DNA of 64,000 nucleotides from Manihot esculenta (taxonomy: Eukaryota > Streptophyta > Magnoliopsida > Malpighiales > Euphorbiaceae), in contig NC_035174.2 of assembly GCF_001659605.2 (NCBI RefSeq), positions 6,388,389 to 6,452,388 on the forward strand. The letters are read 5' to 3'. The notes beneath the pieces were generated by a model. That model saw only the letters and a program-made list of their open reading frames with translations, was not told the origin of the DNA and searched no databases. A program made the translations under genes and the position numbers. Below, piece by piece: positions 1 to 12,423 of the stretch (positions within the stretch are counted from its first letter, which is position 1; every line of letters begins with the position of its first letter).

Positions 1-1420
1 TTTCTTTCTTTTTTTTTCCTTTCCAGTCAGTGCATCTGTTCAGTTACCATGAGAGCATTTCAAAAGTTGGAATAGTGTAAAAGTTGCACAGATGAATAAA
101 AGTTCTGTTACAGTATTAGGGTGTTTCAAATGTTAGCTAATTCTCTATAATCCATCAAATTGTTCTGATCGTTATTCTCGTTTACCTTCCTTCACTACTA
201 GAGATTCCCGATTTGAATTCCTTATATGGAAAATTAGAATACCTCTCTACTAAACCGGTATTTGCATGTTGGTCATACGTCTGTACGTGTATTTCTCTGA
301 TGTTGCACTATTAGTTCTCCATTCTATCGAGAAGTACAAATTTTAAACTGTTTCCTTTCATACAGCTGAATCTCATTGAATACATAGGCAGTCAAGATCA
401 TACTTGCACACCTTGAAAACTGTGGTGCAGGAAGGTCATATCTGACTATGCCTGTGTTGGCTTATGTATGTCAAACAAGACCTTTCGCAGATTGAAGCAT
501 TTCATGATAGTTATAATTCCCTTGCACTGGAGGAAGCCTCAAATTCCTTCTTAATAATATGTTTTGTGAAGTTTGCATTTCTTGTTTAGCTTCTGCATTT
601 AGTGCATGCATCAATACAATTTGGACTTCTTAACACCATTTGGAAGCTAGTTATCCTGTCGTGCTTAAATTTTGGCTAGCGGATCCTATCTTCACTGAAG
701 TATATTAGTCTTTACTAATTTGGTTTCTATGGTTATCAAATATAATTTGCATGAATCAATTATTTGTATATTCTATAATTTTTCCTAGTTCGGTGACAGT
801 TACATAAAAGATTCTGCTAATCTACAATGTTTCATGATTTTCAGTTCATGCAACTTCAGAACTTGCTCAGTTTACTGCTAACTTACATTTCAGTTTTTTT
901 AACACATATGCTATCTGCCATTGAGTTGACATCTTACTAGGACCAGCTATTAACTTGATCATGCATCCTTGTTTCTTTCTATATTTGATCATATAGTCAC
1001 TGAGCAAAAGAAGACTGAGACTGTTAAACATGACATTGATATTTGTGGATTTGGTAGAAACCTTACAAATTCAATTCCCTACTGTTTATTGTGGTGTCTA
1101 TGAGTGCTACATAAGGTTGCTCTTCTGTTCTTTTAGCCAAAAAGGAAGCTGTTTAGATTCCAGAGATTCCAAGTATGGGCAAGTATAAAATCGTCAGTGG
1201 CTTCCATTTTCACCTGAGTGAATTATTGTGCTGGCCTGGAGAAATGGAGACACGCACAAAAGAAGAAGCCAAGGTATGGAACTAGCAAATTTTTTATTGT
1301 CGGTTTTTATTTCAATATGTTAATGTTGATGTAAGCATGAAACATGGACTGTTGTTGGCAGGAAACGAATGTAGAACAAGATTGGCCAAATGACTTTCAC
1401 ATCACAATAGAGTCTAGTAA
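1..1420 (+). other. Possible terminal exons of an unidentified upstream gene
   Basis: No protein family is recognised here. A pyrimidine-rich tract ending in CAG at about position 26 is followed by a short open frame that closes with TAA near 80 (ending SKVGIV), which looks like a last coding exon whose gene lies left of the window. Two further exon-like pieces occur. One follows a TTTTAG acceptor near 1137 and can be read to a GT donor near 1273. The other follows TTGGCAG near 1362. An ATG at 1175 can be joined across this intron in frame (ending MetGluThrArgThrLysGluGluAlaLys, then GluThrAsnValGlu). Neither reading resembles a known protein. The rest looks like 3' untranslated or intronic DNA. 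Transcript data would decide. Confidence 0.25.
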
Positions 1421-3200
1421 AAAGACTTGGGAGTATATACAAAGGGCCATCTCCATCCATCTTTGGCGATTTCTATGCCAGAAAAGGTGGTGAAAATTGG
1501 GAAAAAAAAGGCAAGCAAGAATATCTCACACAGTGATTGTTGTTGTGCATTGACTGACGTGTACGTCATCAATATTGGCACATTTATAAGTCTTGGATTT
1601 CTGTACTTGAGCTGTGACCTCAGAAATTTGGCCTATGTGCATGGTGGGGATGGAGTTTTGTGCACATGAGAGGACAAAGGGCCAAAAAGTTAGTTGCTTT
1701 GCTAATATTTGTGATTTCCCATCACCCCTCTCCTTTTTATTCTCATTTCATATTTATATGGAAACCAATTTACTTATATTCATTATCATTTATAACCAGT
1801 ATATAAATTTAAATATTAAGATTTTAATGTAATAATACGTGAGCTTATAATAACACCACCTTTTTCTTTCTCTTTTTTTTTTTTCAGCTCTCTTTTTAGT
1901 TTAATTTTGTTTTCTTCATTATCATTTGATTGGTAGTGGGTTTTAGCTTTCAGGATTTTTTTCCTCTTTTATCCGCAAGTTGTTTTGGGTTTTGTTTCAA
2001 ATGAATGTTTATTTTCCAAATTTATTTTGCTGAAAAACTATTTACTATGTATATATATATAAGAAGATTGCGTTTACGGAGTTTATATTCTCACTTATGA
2101 GGTCAACTAAAATATATATGTTATAATTTTTTTTAAAGGCAACTTTGACATAAGCTTTTTACTAAAAGGATTGAAAAAGATAGATTATTCACACTTCTAT
2201 AGAAAGCTAATTCTACTATTTACGTAATGAAAATAATTTAAAATTTAGCACAGGATAAATAAAATAAATTTCTCATGCTCAAATTCAATATTTGGGGACG
2301 AACCTGGTAAAAATGAAAAAGAATATAACAAAAATTAACAACTTTTCTTTTCAACGTGAGTAGCATTTTTATGGTTATTTCTTAATTAAACACATAAATT
2401 AAGTAGTATTAACCTTAATTAATTGGTTACATTCTTAATTATTTGTAATCATTTTAGTAAAATACTGTAATTAGTATTTCAACATTTAAACCCAAAATGA
2501 TTAACACAATTTCAATAGTTGCTATTAGTTTAGAAAATAAAAAAAAAAGAAAATGATTAGTTGGTGAAATTCCAATTACTACTGCAGCAGGAAACAGCCT
2601 TTTTCCAATTTTCTTTTCCATTTGTACTTGTTTCTGTTCTGTGCTGCAAACAGTTGGTGCTGTTGCCTGCAAAAATAAATAAAGAAATGGTTAAATAAAT
2701 AATTTGTTGGAATTGGACCCCAGGTTTAGAAAAGTACACTTGTGTCCCTAGTTCAATATTTGGTTCAATGGGACAACTCGGCTCAGGCTCCTACCTTTCC
2801 CAGAAATTCACGTGCCTCCTCCTCTTTGCATTAACTCATGCTCATGCTCCTCCCCCCCCCCCCCCCCCCCTCTTTTTACTTCACCTTAATTCAATTTATA
2901 TATTTAAAAAATTATTTTTTCTCCTTGCTTTTTGGGCCCAAGCTCAGTCACCAGTTCAAGCACAGTCCACTTAGTAAGCTTAATGTCCACCAACCCACCA
3001 CAAACCGACCCGCGATTGACTCCGTATTTTTTATCCGAGTCCGACCAGAATGGATTATCAACAGCTTCCTCACTCTCTCTGTGAAAGTAAAATCATCCAT
3101 CTTCTTCGCTTGCTTATACGAAATCCGATCAAATTCCCGACCTACACTCACTCTTCCATCAAGTTAACCTATCTAAAGGCTGGACTCAACAATCCAAATT
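1421..3200. other. Intergenic AT-rich stretch with homopolymer runs
   Basis: No supportable gene. The short open frames here have no recognisable domain, and several begin at non-ATG codons. The stretch includes T-rich tracts, a short AT dinucleotide run near 2049-2060 and a 19-base run of C at 2852-2870. It precedes the RINT1-like pseudogene and may contain its old promoter, but I see no clear TATA box or other element that I would call. Confidence 0.5.
2852..2870. repeat. Poly-C homopolymer, 19 bases
   Basis: An uninterrupted run of 19 C residues between TCCT and TCTTTTT. Long C/G homopolymers are uncommon in AT-rich plant DNA and are prone to length errors in sequencing, so the exact count is less certain than the presence of the run. 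Confidence 0.9.
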
Positions 3201-3228
3201 CTCACTCCGCTCTCTACTCTCTTCTTCT

Positions 3229-6200
3229 CAGCTCTCTTACTTCTTACTTCTCAATGACAGGCTCCACAAGCGAGAAGATCTCTCGACGCCACTTCGCCTC
3301 GTCTCAGAGTTGCGATCTCACTGTTTGGATTTGGACCGTACCCTACTCGATTTCAACTCGAGGCTCGAAGCATGCCTTTTCGCTTACGCGTCATTCTTCG
3401 ATCGAATTCATGGCCTACACAGTGATGCCAGTTCCAAGTTGACCAAACACGGCTCCTTGACTCGGGCTTCTAATTTTCAGGTCATTGTATCCACTTATTT
3501 GCGAATCGGTAGCATGTACATGCAAATTCCTAATGCGTGTTTCATTTCTTTTTTCTTTTTGGTGTTTTAAATTGTTGAAGTTCCTTGTGTAGATGGAGGA
3601 GGAGGAGAGGGAAAAGTGAGGAAGGAGGAGATATTACGCGAGAAGCTGCCAGCTTAGCTAAGGATGTGGCGAGAGTGGAAACTGTTCGAGCTTACGCTTG
3701 TGAGGCTGTTTTTTCCCTTAAACCACGTCCTTTTTGGGAGATATGGGAATGTGAGTTAAGTAAAAGATGGGAGAAGTGCTGAAATTTTCTTGTTATTGTT
3801 GAAATGTATCAAGAGATACCAGAATGATAAGTTTTTAGATGTATATATATATTTTATTTCATTCTTTATACATAAATCACTATATACATGCACATATTGT
3901 CAACTAGATAACTGTATGAGTATTTAAATGATAACATGATATGTTTCCTTAATGCAATAACTTTTCACATGATTTTTTTTTTTTTAAAAAAAAAGAAAAA
4001 AAAAAAAGGAAAACTTTAAGGACGATATGCTTAAGTCTTATTTCTGGAGTTGAAGAACAGGTTGCATTGGCATCTTTCATCAATTTAGCTGCCTGCAGCT
4101 AACATTTTCACTCTGTTCTGTTGCCATAATAATTCCCTGGTATAGAAAAAATAGGTCCATAGAGCCAATCCTAACTGGTTTATATTAGGGTTTAGTTGAG
4201 TTGGATTGCAGTTTTTGTTTTGACTAATTCTGGTTTCACCTGAACCATCTCAAAGGATTTTTTTTTTCTAATTTTCTCTCATGTTATCCTTGAAATATTA
4301 TATGTGAAATTGGGGAAAGATTTGTAAAATAACCAGTATCATTAATGGTTTACTGGTTGATCCCTAAAACATGGCATCACTTCATCATCTTTGAGGCATG
4401 TATATAAAGTGCTAATTGAAAACCAGTACAGATATGCCATTGAGCAGCTGTAGTGCTTCACACTCTTAACTTCTCTTGTATGAGATGTTACATCCCTGGA
4501 TGAAAAGTGAATTTTATCATGTTTGGAATTAAAAGATGAATGGATCTAGATTATACTCAAGGTGGGATTATCATAATCAATTAGCAGTGTTACACTTTTA
4601 CTTTTTGAGGCTGATTAAACATAGGACGTAAGTAGCAAGTAGATGCTTAATTTAGCAATCATCTGTTTCATTGGTGAATTGAGTTACTGTAATACTATGC
4701 TAAACTTAGATGTCGAAATTTCAATTTTTTGACGGAATTTCTATTGAAATCCTGAATCTCGAAATTGGAATATTTGAAAAGGTAAAATAGGGTTTTTATA
4801 AAATGAATTTAAAGTATTTAGAAAATGTGTTAAAAAAAAATTCAAATCGCCAAGGTTCGGCTGCCGAAAATAAGCTAGCAGACCCAGCTAAAAAGGGCCT
4901 CAACTCGATTTTGAGAGAAATTATTCTCTCTTCTTTCGAGCAGAGATAAGCCTAAAGCCCTTTGATATTTTTGCATGAGTTTTCTTCGATTCATTTATAA
5001 ATTCATGAGTTTTATCCGTTATTTTGAAGAATCAAGTTGAGTTCAAAGTTCTAGCGCTTGGAATCTTCAGAGTTTATCCCTTTTTCTGCTCCCAAATCCT
5101 TTTCTTGTTGTTGTGGTTGTGTCCCTTCAAAGAGGTAAGTTTGGCTTTCTCAAAACTTTTTATTTTTGGGCTCATTGTGAGTTGTGTTGTTGGAGCGGCT
5201 GTCATGAGAATGCATGCGGTGTCTTTTTCTTCTTTTATGATTGAACCTAGAATATCTATGTGATGAGTGGTTATGTTAAATGCATATAGAAGTTTAGGTT
5301 AGCTTTAAATGTTTCTGGTGTTTTGGGTTGTGTATGGTTATTTTTAAGTATTTGCATGTGAGTTTTATCGCGGTTTGGTAGTTGGGAGTTAAGGTAGAAT
5401 CAGGTTCTGCCTTGTAGAAGAATCCAGGTTCGGCCACCGGCAGCCCTTTGGCTGCCTAACTTGCCTCCGAAAGTTTGACCTTTGGATTGCCGAACCTGCC
5501 TATGGAGGCAGCCTTTTGGCCGCTTAACATGTCTCCGAAAGTTTGACCTTTGGATTTGTATGGAGACTTTAGGCCGCCGAACCTACCACCTAAAGTCCCC
5601 TATCCAGCTTTTTTCAACTTGTTTTCTACATGTGTAGGGGTTTCTTAGAATAGTTTTTAGAGTTGTAAAAGCTATGTTTGATCTCTAGTTTAAGTCCATC
5701 TGTATAGGATTGGACTTAGGAGACTGTAGAGGCTTGCAATGAGATGACTGCTTCAGAGCTAGGCGTGCGTCAGTTAGAGGTGAGTAGAATTAAACTGAAT
5801 TATTATTTTAAAGAAATCAAATGTTTTAAGCATGCTTATGTATAATGAATGCTATGTATATATATGATTGGGCTGTCTTGCATTAGAATTCAACAAATAT
5901 GATGGATTGCATAATTTTTTATTGTTGTGGATGGATGTTGGATGACCCACTAGCGCTCGAGTTGTGAGCTTGACACTATTGGAATTTATGGAAGATTACT
6001 GTTGACAAGTTCATTTTAATGTAAATTGTTTGTACTGTGATGCATTCATATAATTATATATTTTATTAAATTGTGTTTGTTTATGTTTCTACTCGCTAGG
6101 TTTTTATACTTGATCCCTTTTCCCTAATCTCAGGTTTACAGAGTTAGAGTTAGTTTGGGAGATCAACAGAGTTTTTTGGTACAGTTCTAATATAATAGTA

Positions 6201-8790
6201 TAGCTGTAGGCATATAATAATTTGTGGATTATAATTGTTTTTTGCCCGAGTTTCCTTTTATAATCCTTTGTATATGATCTTTTATGTAAAAGTTTTAAAT
6301 TATAAGTTATGTTTGAACCAAATTTAAGGTATGTAATGTTGATCATACTGGAGCATTTGATGAGAGCTCTAACATGGGTTTTATGTTTTCAGTTATGATG
6401 TATGCACAAGTCGATTTTTGATTAATGAAATGAAAATATTTTTTTATATTTTTATTGAGATTATATCAGGTGTAACAGGATGTATAGTAAGTTTGCTATG
6501 GGTTCGGTGACCTTAAGTAGATATGAACCCTAACGCCAGTAGCGGTCTGGTTTTCGGATCGTTACAATTACACCTTCTTGCTGGACAACGGACGCTGCCA
6601 TTTAATTTACTTCCTTTAATTTTCATATTCTTATGTATCAGCTGTTGCCTACTACTTTTTATTTTTCCAATAACTAAACATCATCATGTTTTCTTTTGGT
6701 TAACTTATGCCCCATCAAGTTCTCCTGTTTTTACAAAACAATTTCCTGCATCTTTCAGAGACAGCATTGAAGCTTGACACTTTAGTTGGTGATATTGAAG
6801 ATGCCATGTCTTCTTCTTTGAATAAAAATCGAAGGAAGCATTCCTCTAAACAGAGATCAGAAGTGCATGACTTCATTTATTATCAACTTCAAATTTGTAG
6901 CGAATGTTCTCTCTTCAATTGTTATTTTTTGTATTTGCAGGAAATGCACCTGATTGCTATTGAGACACGTGGACAAACAGAAAATGTTTTAACATTCATC
7001 ACAAAGACACACCCTCAGTGGACATGTCTTGTATCAGCAGTTGATCACAGAGTAGATAGAGCCTTGGCCATCTTAAGACACCTAGCAGTTGCAGATCATC
7101 AGTCCCTTCTTGTTTCCCTTGAATGGCCACCACCACTTTCCGCCATGGCTTCCTCAAACCTTGAAGTCCCCAATCCTCTCTTCACAATGCAATGCTTTGT
7201 GCCACTTGCAAGAGTTGCAGAGACGAAGGAAATCTCGGCAACTTAAGGGCCACAACTGTGAAGTTGCTCTGCACCAACCACTTTGGGTAATCAAAGAACT
7301 TGTGAATCCTATCTTAATTGCATGCCTGAAAATTGAACAATTTTCAAGGTGGACTGATAAGCAGGATCTCGATTTTGCTCATGTACAAGATTACAAGGGA
7401 TTATGTTGACACTATGGATGAATTATTGTAACTGTTAGTTGATGAAGCAAGGCTAGTAGGGTACAGTTGCAGAGAAGAATGGATTTAGGCAATGGTAACC
7501 TCTTTATTAACATCCTTAGCAAAAGAGGTACTCCCTGTTTATATCAGTCGTCTAAATGAAGAGAGCACTGCTGGTGTTCAATCGCATGCTAAAATATTGT
7601 AGCTCTATCTTGTTGACTTGATGATTGCTTTTGACAAAAGGATTCAGTCTGTGGTAACACATTCTGGAATCATGCCTTCTCTTGAGGAAGATGGAAACTT
7701 GCAGCAGATTTCTTCCCTGTCTGTGTTCTGTGAGTGACCTGACTGGCTTGATATACGGACAGAAATAGATTTTAATGACACACTTGAGAAGCTAAAACCT
7801 GAGGTAGAATTGAACAGCGAAAATTCAAGGGGCTGCCCTTTTATCTGGTTCTGGAAATTGAGAACACAATTTATAGTACCTTCCTTCGGCATCTATTAGA
7901 GGTAGCTGATTGATGTTGGTCGCTGTGTACAACCTCTATGAGGTCAAGGTTTCTCAGGTTAGCTGGTACTCCTGTACTAGAGAGATTTTTGGATTGTGTC
8001 CTTCTGAGGTGCCAAGAGGCTGATGGACTGACTGAATTAACAGATGATGATGCTCCAATCAAAGTTGCAAATTCCATAAACGCTGCTCACTATGTCGAGG
8101 TTGTTTTGAAGGAATGGTGTGAGGAATCTTTTCCTTGAAATGGGATTTGATCGTGGTGATCAATTGGGTATATCAACGGATGATAATGAAAGCAGGGAAC
8201 TGCCACTTGATGGACCTGTTAGTGGCATTTTTTATAAGGAGACAAGAAACTTGAATGATTTTAGAAAAGGGTGGGTTGAAGAGATATCTGCTATTGTTTT
8301 GAGGGGCTCCGATGCTAGGTGTCGAAATTATATGAAAAACAGGAGGCAGTGGCTGGATAAGGGTGAAGAAGGTGGAACAGTGTCCAAAAATTTAATTGAG
8401 GCTTTGATTATTTACGAGGAAAGGCGACAGTAGTGGAAGAGAATTTGAATGGAATAGATTTTGTTGGTGTATTGAGAAGTTTGGTTGCTGGAGTTGTTCG
8501 CTTGCTTTTCAGGGTATTCGTATGAGCAATGTGAAGTTTCATGATTGTGGTGTTGAAAGGTATAGTCATGATTTGGAGATTTTGTTTGTGATATTTGGAG
8601 CTTGGTGCTTGAGGCCCGAAGGTTTTTTCCCCAGATTAAGTGATAGGTTGAAGTTGTTGAAATTGGACGAGTAGCAGTTTCAAGGTAGTTCGGTGGGACA
8701 AGAGAAGTGGATGAAGGGAGAATGGAATCAGAAATTTAGGTTTAGCCGAATCTGAGAAGATACTGAGCAGTGCAGTATTCCTGGGATAAA
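3229..8790 (+). pseudogene. RINT1/TIP20-family (MAG2-like) pseudogene with introns
   Basis: Family members tether Golgi-to-ER vesicles at the ER. The relic keeps exon-intron structure, so it is a decayed ordinary copy rather than a retrocopy. Recognisable pieces in order: 3229-3480 (NDRLHKREDLSTPLRLVSEL, then DLDRTLLDFNSRLEA); about 3592-3697 (KVRKEEIL, then KDVARVETVRAYA) with a one-base loss near 3650 that puts TAG in frame; 6759-6862 (ETALKLDTLVGDIEDAMSSS); 6941-7190 (AIETRGQ, VDHRVDRALAILRHLAVAD); then, after an apparent deletion and frame change near 7191, CHLQELQRRRKSRQLKGH and LHQPLWVIKELVNPI. From 7400 to 7930 there are many stops, for example TGA just before the PDWLDI remnant. Later fragments are 7938-8136 (RLAGTPVLERFLDCVLLRC) and 8119-8433 (MGFDRGDQLGIST, RNYMKNRRQW). 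Decayed sequence continues to about 8790. A solo LTR occupies the intron between the second and third pieces. The family call is strong; the exact paralogue is inferred. Confidence 0.85.
4688..6566 (+). mobile_element. Solo LTR, copy 1, inside the pseudogene intron
   Basis: The element is 1879 bp long, begins TGTAATAC and ends GGATCGTTACA, so it has the TG...CA termini of an LTR. It is flanked by GTTAC (4683-4687) and ATTAC (6567-6571), a five-base target duplication with one mismatch. Its last 80 bases (with GTTTGCTATGGGTTC and CGGTCTGGTTTTCGG) are matched in reverse complement by the start of copy 2 at 10649. Its first bases also match the reverse complement of the end of copy 2. No reverse transcriptase, integrase or gag frame is present, so this is most likely a solo LTR left by recombination. 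It carries GC-rich TTCGGC/GCCGAA motifs around 4855-4867 and 5410-5590. The short open frame at 5024-5263 inside it is not credible as a gene. Confidence 0.8.
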
Positions 8791-10648
8791 CGCGTTTCAA
8801 ATTTTGTTAGTATTGTTCACCCAAAGGATTGGCAAACTTGGAAGTAAAACGGAGGGGTTCATTCAGGTTATCGATGCATTACAGAAAATTTTCCGTTGTC
8901 CACCAATTTGTTTCTGAAAAATAATAGGATAAACGATAAAAGAAGTATTTTGATTATTCCAACTTTTATTTTCCATATTGTAAACAGATTTGTAAGGCAG
9001 TTGGAACGATTCATTTTTCTTGTAATATCGTACATAAATTTTCTTTATTTTAAAATAAAATTTTATAAGTTAAAAGGTATTTCAAACAAAAAAATTAATA
9101 AAAAAAATTAATTAAATTGGATTTTTGTGATGAATAAGGTTAGAAATTAATTAGTCTTTGATTATATTTCTGGTATTTGCTCACATCAGGTCAGGACATA
9201 AATGACAATTGCCATTAGTAAGCACGGACCTATGCCTTTTTGGTTCTAATTTGTTAGGAATCTAAGCAATACTTTGCTTTGAAACTTCGATATGAATAAT
9301 TATAGTTTATGCAATGATCTCAAGGTAATCCTGTTGGAATTCTTTTTTTTTTTCTGGTCAGAGAACCCTGTTAGATGGAGAGGCAAAGTATTTTTCATTA
9401 CTGCAGTTTCAGGTCTTCGTTTATCATGGTTGGAAATGAATAATATAGCATTCATTTCGTAAAGTTCCGATTTCCTCCTCCTTTGTTGTGAATGGACTTG
9501 AGCTATCTTTTTCAGCCTCCCGAACAGGAAAATAATAAATTGGAAGAGTTCAACTTGCTTTGTCTTAATGTGCAAATCAGTTTAATTATTGAGTTGTACA
9601 TGAGAACAGGAGAAGTTAGTACTTGATACGCATTCGTGTACGGATGATTGAATAATTGGTGCACTCGGAAGTCAGAACTTGCATGTGCCAGCTTTTATGA
9701 GCTTGAATTGTGCCAATGAGAAACCATGCCATTTTTCTGAAACCAAGGCCAACTCGGCGTTACGGATTCTTTGATGTGGTGGTATGTATGCCTTTATTCC
9801 AGCGGAGCAGAAGGGTAAGATAACCAAGTTGAATTTAGAAATACTTGCAGGGGCAATGCTAAAATTGCACATTTAGTGATTTCAATTACCCAATGCATCT
9901 GAAAGAGAACCTAAGGTGAGAACCTTATCAAGAGTAGTCTCTCTTTGTAGGATGTGATAATATTAAGTATACTCAGTTATAGCTCAGTTCATAATCAGAT
10001 TCGATACCATGAGATTCAACAATATATATATATATATACATGAACACTATTTAATTAAAAGAATGAAGCTATGTACACTGGCACTTTAATAATTAAATTA
10101 GAAAGACTTTCCAGGAATAGCGAATATTGTGTGATAAGGATGATAAAAGTAATAGAATGTTAGAATGTGTTTTTATATGGTATAACAGATTTATTCTCAT
10201 ATTTACATATATTACTTATTTTATCCGATTTCTTTTTATCTCAAAGAATTACATCGAGTCTCACCTATATTTAAAGTATCTCTAAATCGAATAACATTTA
10301 AATTATAATTATTATATTGTATCATCAAATTTTTAATTAAATTGATTAGAATAGCTCCCTTTAATCTATAATTTAAAAACTTTGGTTTGTGATTAAGTGA
10401 TTGAGATTAGTGATCGCTAAAGTGGTTTCAATTTGATTTAAATCTATGAACTATTGGTTAGTTTTTATTTTAAAATTTGATATATCTAATTTTATTGACT
10501 CTACATCAAAATATATCGATAAATTTAAATTAAAATTTAAAAAATATGAATCAAACTATAAAATCTCTGACAGTTTATATTTTAATTTTAATTATTTTTT
10601 ATTAAATTCAAAATAGATTTGATTTTGATCTAAAATTGAATCATTGAA
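8791..10648. other. Intergenic region between pseudogene and second LTR
   Basis: No recognisable gene. The segment 9680-9895 is less AT-rich than its surroundings and could be an old exon fragment (one frame reads TKLNLEILAGAMLKLHI before a TAG), but it matches no family I know. A simple AT dinucleotide run lies near 10022-10038. From about 10100 the sequence becomes very AT-rich, up to the target-site copy TTGAA at 10644-10648. Confidence 0.5.
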
Positions 10649-10973
10649 TGTAACGACCCGAAAATCGGACCGCTACCGGCGCTAGAATCCAAATCAACTT
10701 AAGGTCGCCGGAACCCATAGCAAACCTGCTATACTCTCTTTTTCAACTACTCAAACCATTGTAATCAAACAAACCATGTATGCAAAAAGGGATTTACAAC
10801 ATGGGTCAAGCACAATACTATACTATGAACAATACTAAAACATTTCTTTATAATATTACAGGTCCACACTATACTATTACAAAACTCTTTACTCTTCCTG
10901 TACCCTGCTGAACTTCCCCTGACCTCTGATCCTGCAAAACTGAGGTTAAAGGAGAGGGATGAGCTATACTAGC

Positions 10974-11837
10974 TGTAACAGCCCGGCCCTTCTCGCACGG
11001 CACTGTTACCACTCACGGCCCAGGGCTATCCCTCGCCTGGCCTCTTGCCACCTCGGGCTTTCCACTGGCGTCGTGAGCAGCTCTTAACATCCCTTCACCC
11101 TCACGGGTTCCGGGCAGGATTTGTCCCTCGGGGGAGCCATTACGGCCCGCCCTAGCCCGAGTGGATTTGGCCCAATTCCTTCCTCTGGGAATTAGGTCGC
11201 CTCCCCCACTGCTCGAACCCTTGACCTCCCACTTTAAGGGGTACTCACTCTCACCAGACTATTCCCTTAAAGTGGGAGGTCAAGGGTTCGAGCAGTGGGG
11301 GAGGTGACCTAATTCCCAGAGGAAGGAATTAGGCCAAATCCACTCGGGCTAGGGCGGGCCGTAATGGCTCCCCCGAGGGACAAATCCTGCCCGGAACCCG
11401 TGAGGGTGAAGGGATGTTAAGAGCTGCTCACGACGCCAGTGGAAAGCCCGAGGTGGCAAGAGGCCAGGCGAGGGATAGCCCTGGGCTGTGAGCGGTAACA
11501 GTGCCGGGGATCACGTCCGGGCTGTTACATAAAAAATGGAACAATTGGTACTCACTCTCACCAGACTATTCCCTTAAAGTGGGAGGTCAAGGGTTCGAGC
11601 AGTGGGGGAGGCGACCTAATTCCCAGAGGAAGGAATTAGGCCAAATCCACTCGGGCTAGGGCGGGCCGTAATGGCTCCCCCGAGGGACAAATCCTGCCTG
11701 GAACCCGTGAGGGTGAAGGGATGTTAAGAGCTGCTTACGACGCCAGTGGAAAGCCCGAGGTGGCAAGAGGCCAGGCGAGGGATAGCCCTGGGCCGTGAGT
11801 GGTAACAGTGCCGTGCGAGAAGGGCCGGGCTGTTACA
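10974..11837. mobile_element. Nested fold-back element of three related units
   Basis: An 864 bp insertion beginning TGTAACAGCCCGGCCC and ending GGGCCGGGCTGTTACA, flanked by a perfect five-base duplication CTAGC (10969-10973 and 11838-11842). It contains one unit in reverse (10974-11240) and two in forward orientation (11240-11529 and 11547-11837), the last two separated by a 17-base AT-rich spacer. The outer 37 bases at both ends are exact reverse complements. The end of the middle unit differs (GGGGATCACGTCC in place of GTGCGAGAAGGGCC). Each unit contains GGGTTCGAGC, which resembles the B box of a tRNA-type RNA polymerase III promoter. No coding frame is evident. It may be a fold-back MITE or a rearranged cluster of short LTR or SINE units; I do not recognise the family. 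Confidence 0.85.
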
Positions 11838-12423
11838 CTAGCCCAGTGAGTAGAATAATAAAAACATGTTAATAAACATGCTCACATGGAATGCATCACA
11901 TCACAAGTAAAGCACCCATCTCAGACGGACTGATTCAAAAAATCCCTCTGTTCTGTGCCCGGCCCGCGAAGGAGCTCCTCAGGACTTTAGTATGCACCCT
12001 ATGGTGCTCTGTGCCCGGCTCTCAATGGGGCTCCTCAGGACTTTACTCGGAGGGCTAATGAATCCACTCTATGTCCGATCCATACAAGCAAAGAATAATG
12101 CAATGCATCACATTAGTGAGTTCTAGTGCACTCAATCTATTACATATCATGATGCATGGAACATGCTAAAAGCATTTAACTTCTCAAGTTAACACATTAA
12201 GTTTAGTTCCATTCACTTCTAACTGACTCTGAACTGACGCTGAATATTCTGAAGCAGTGCTCACTGCTGCTCTCTTCGGTTACTCTAGTCCGTCCCTACA
12301 CAGGTGGACTCAAATGAGGGACCAAACTAGCTCAAGAACAACTCTAAAAAACTCCCCAAAAACCCCCTAAAACATCATAAAACAATCAAGTAAAACATGC
12401 AAAAGAAGGCTGGACAGGGCACT

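Noticed and set aside
2844..3167. Proline-rich small protein beginning in the poly-C run
   Set aside because: The proline stretch is only the translation of the C homopolymer, with no conserved sequence after it.
6707..7246. 179-codon frame taken as an intact gene
   Set aside because: It reads through an intron of the RINT1-like relic (6863-6940) and ends at a frameshift; it is a piece of the pseudogene.
11211..11220. True tRNA gene at the GGTTCGAGC box
   Set aside because: Only the B-box-like sequence is present; no acceptor stem, anticodon arm or clear A box can be folded around it, so it is at most a SINE-like promoter relic.
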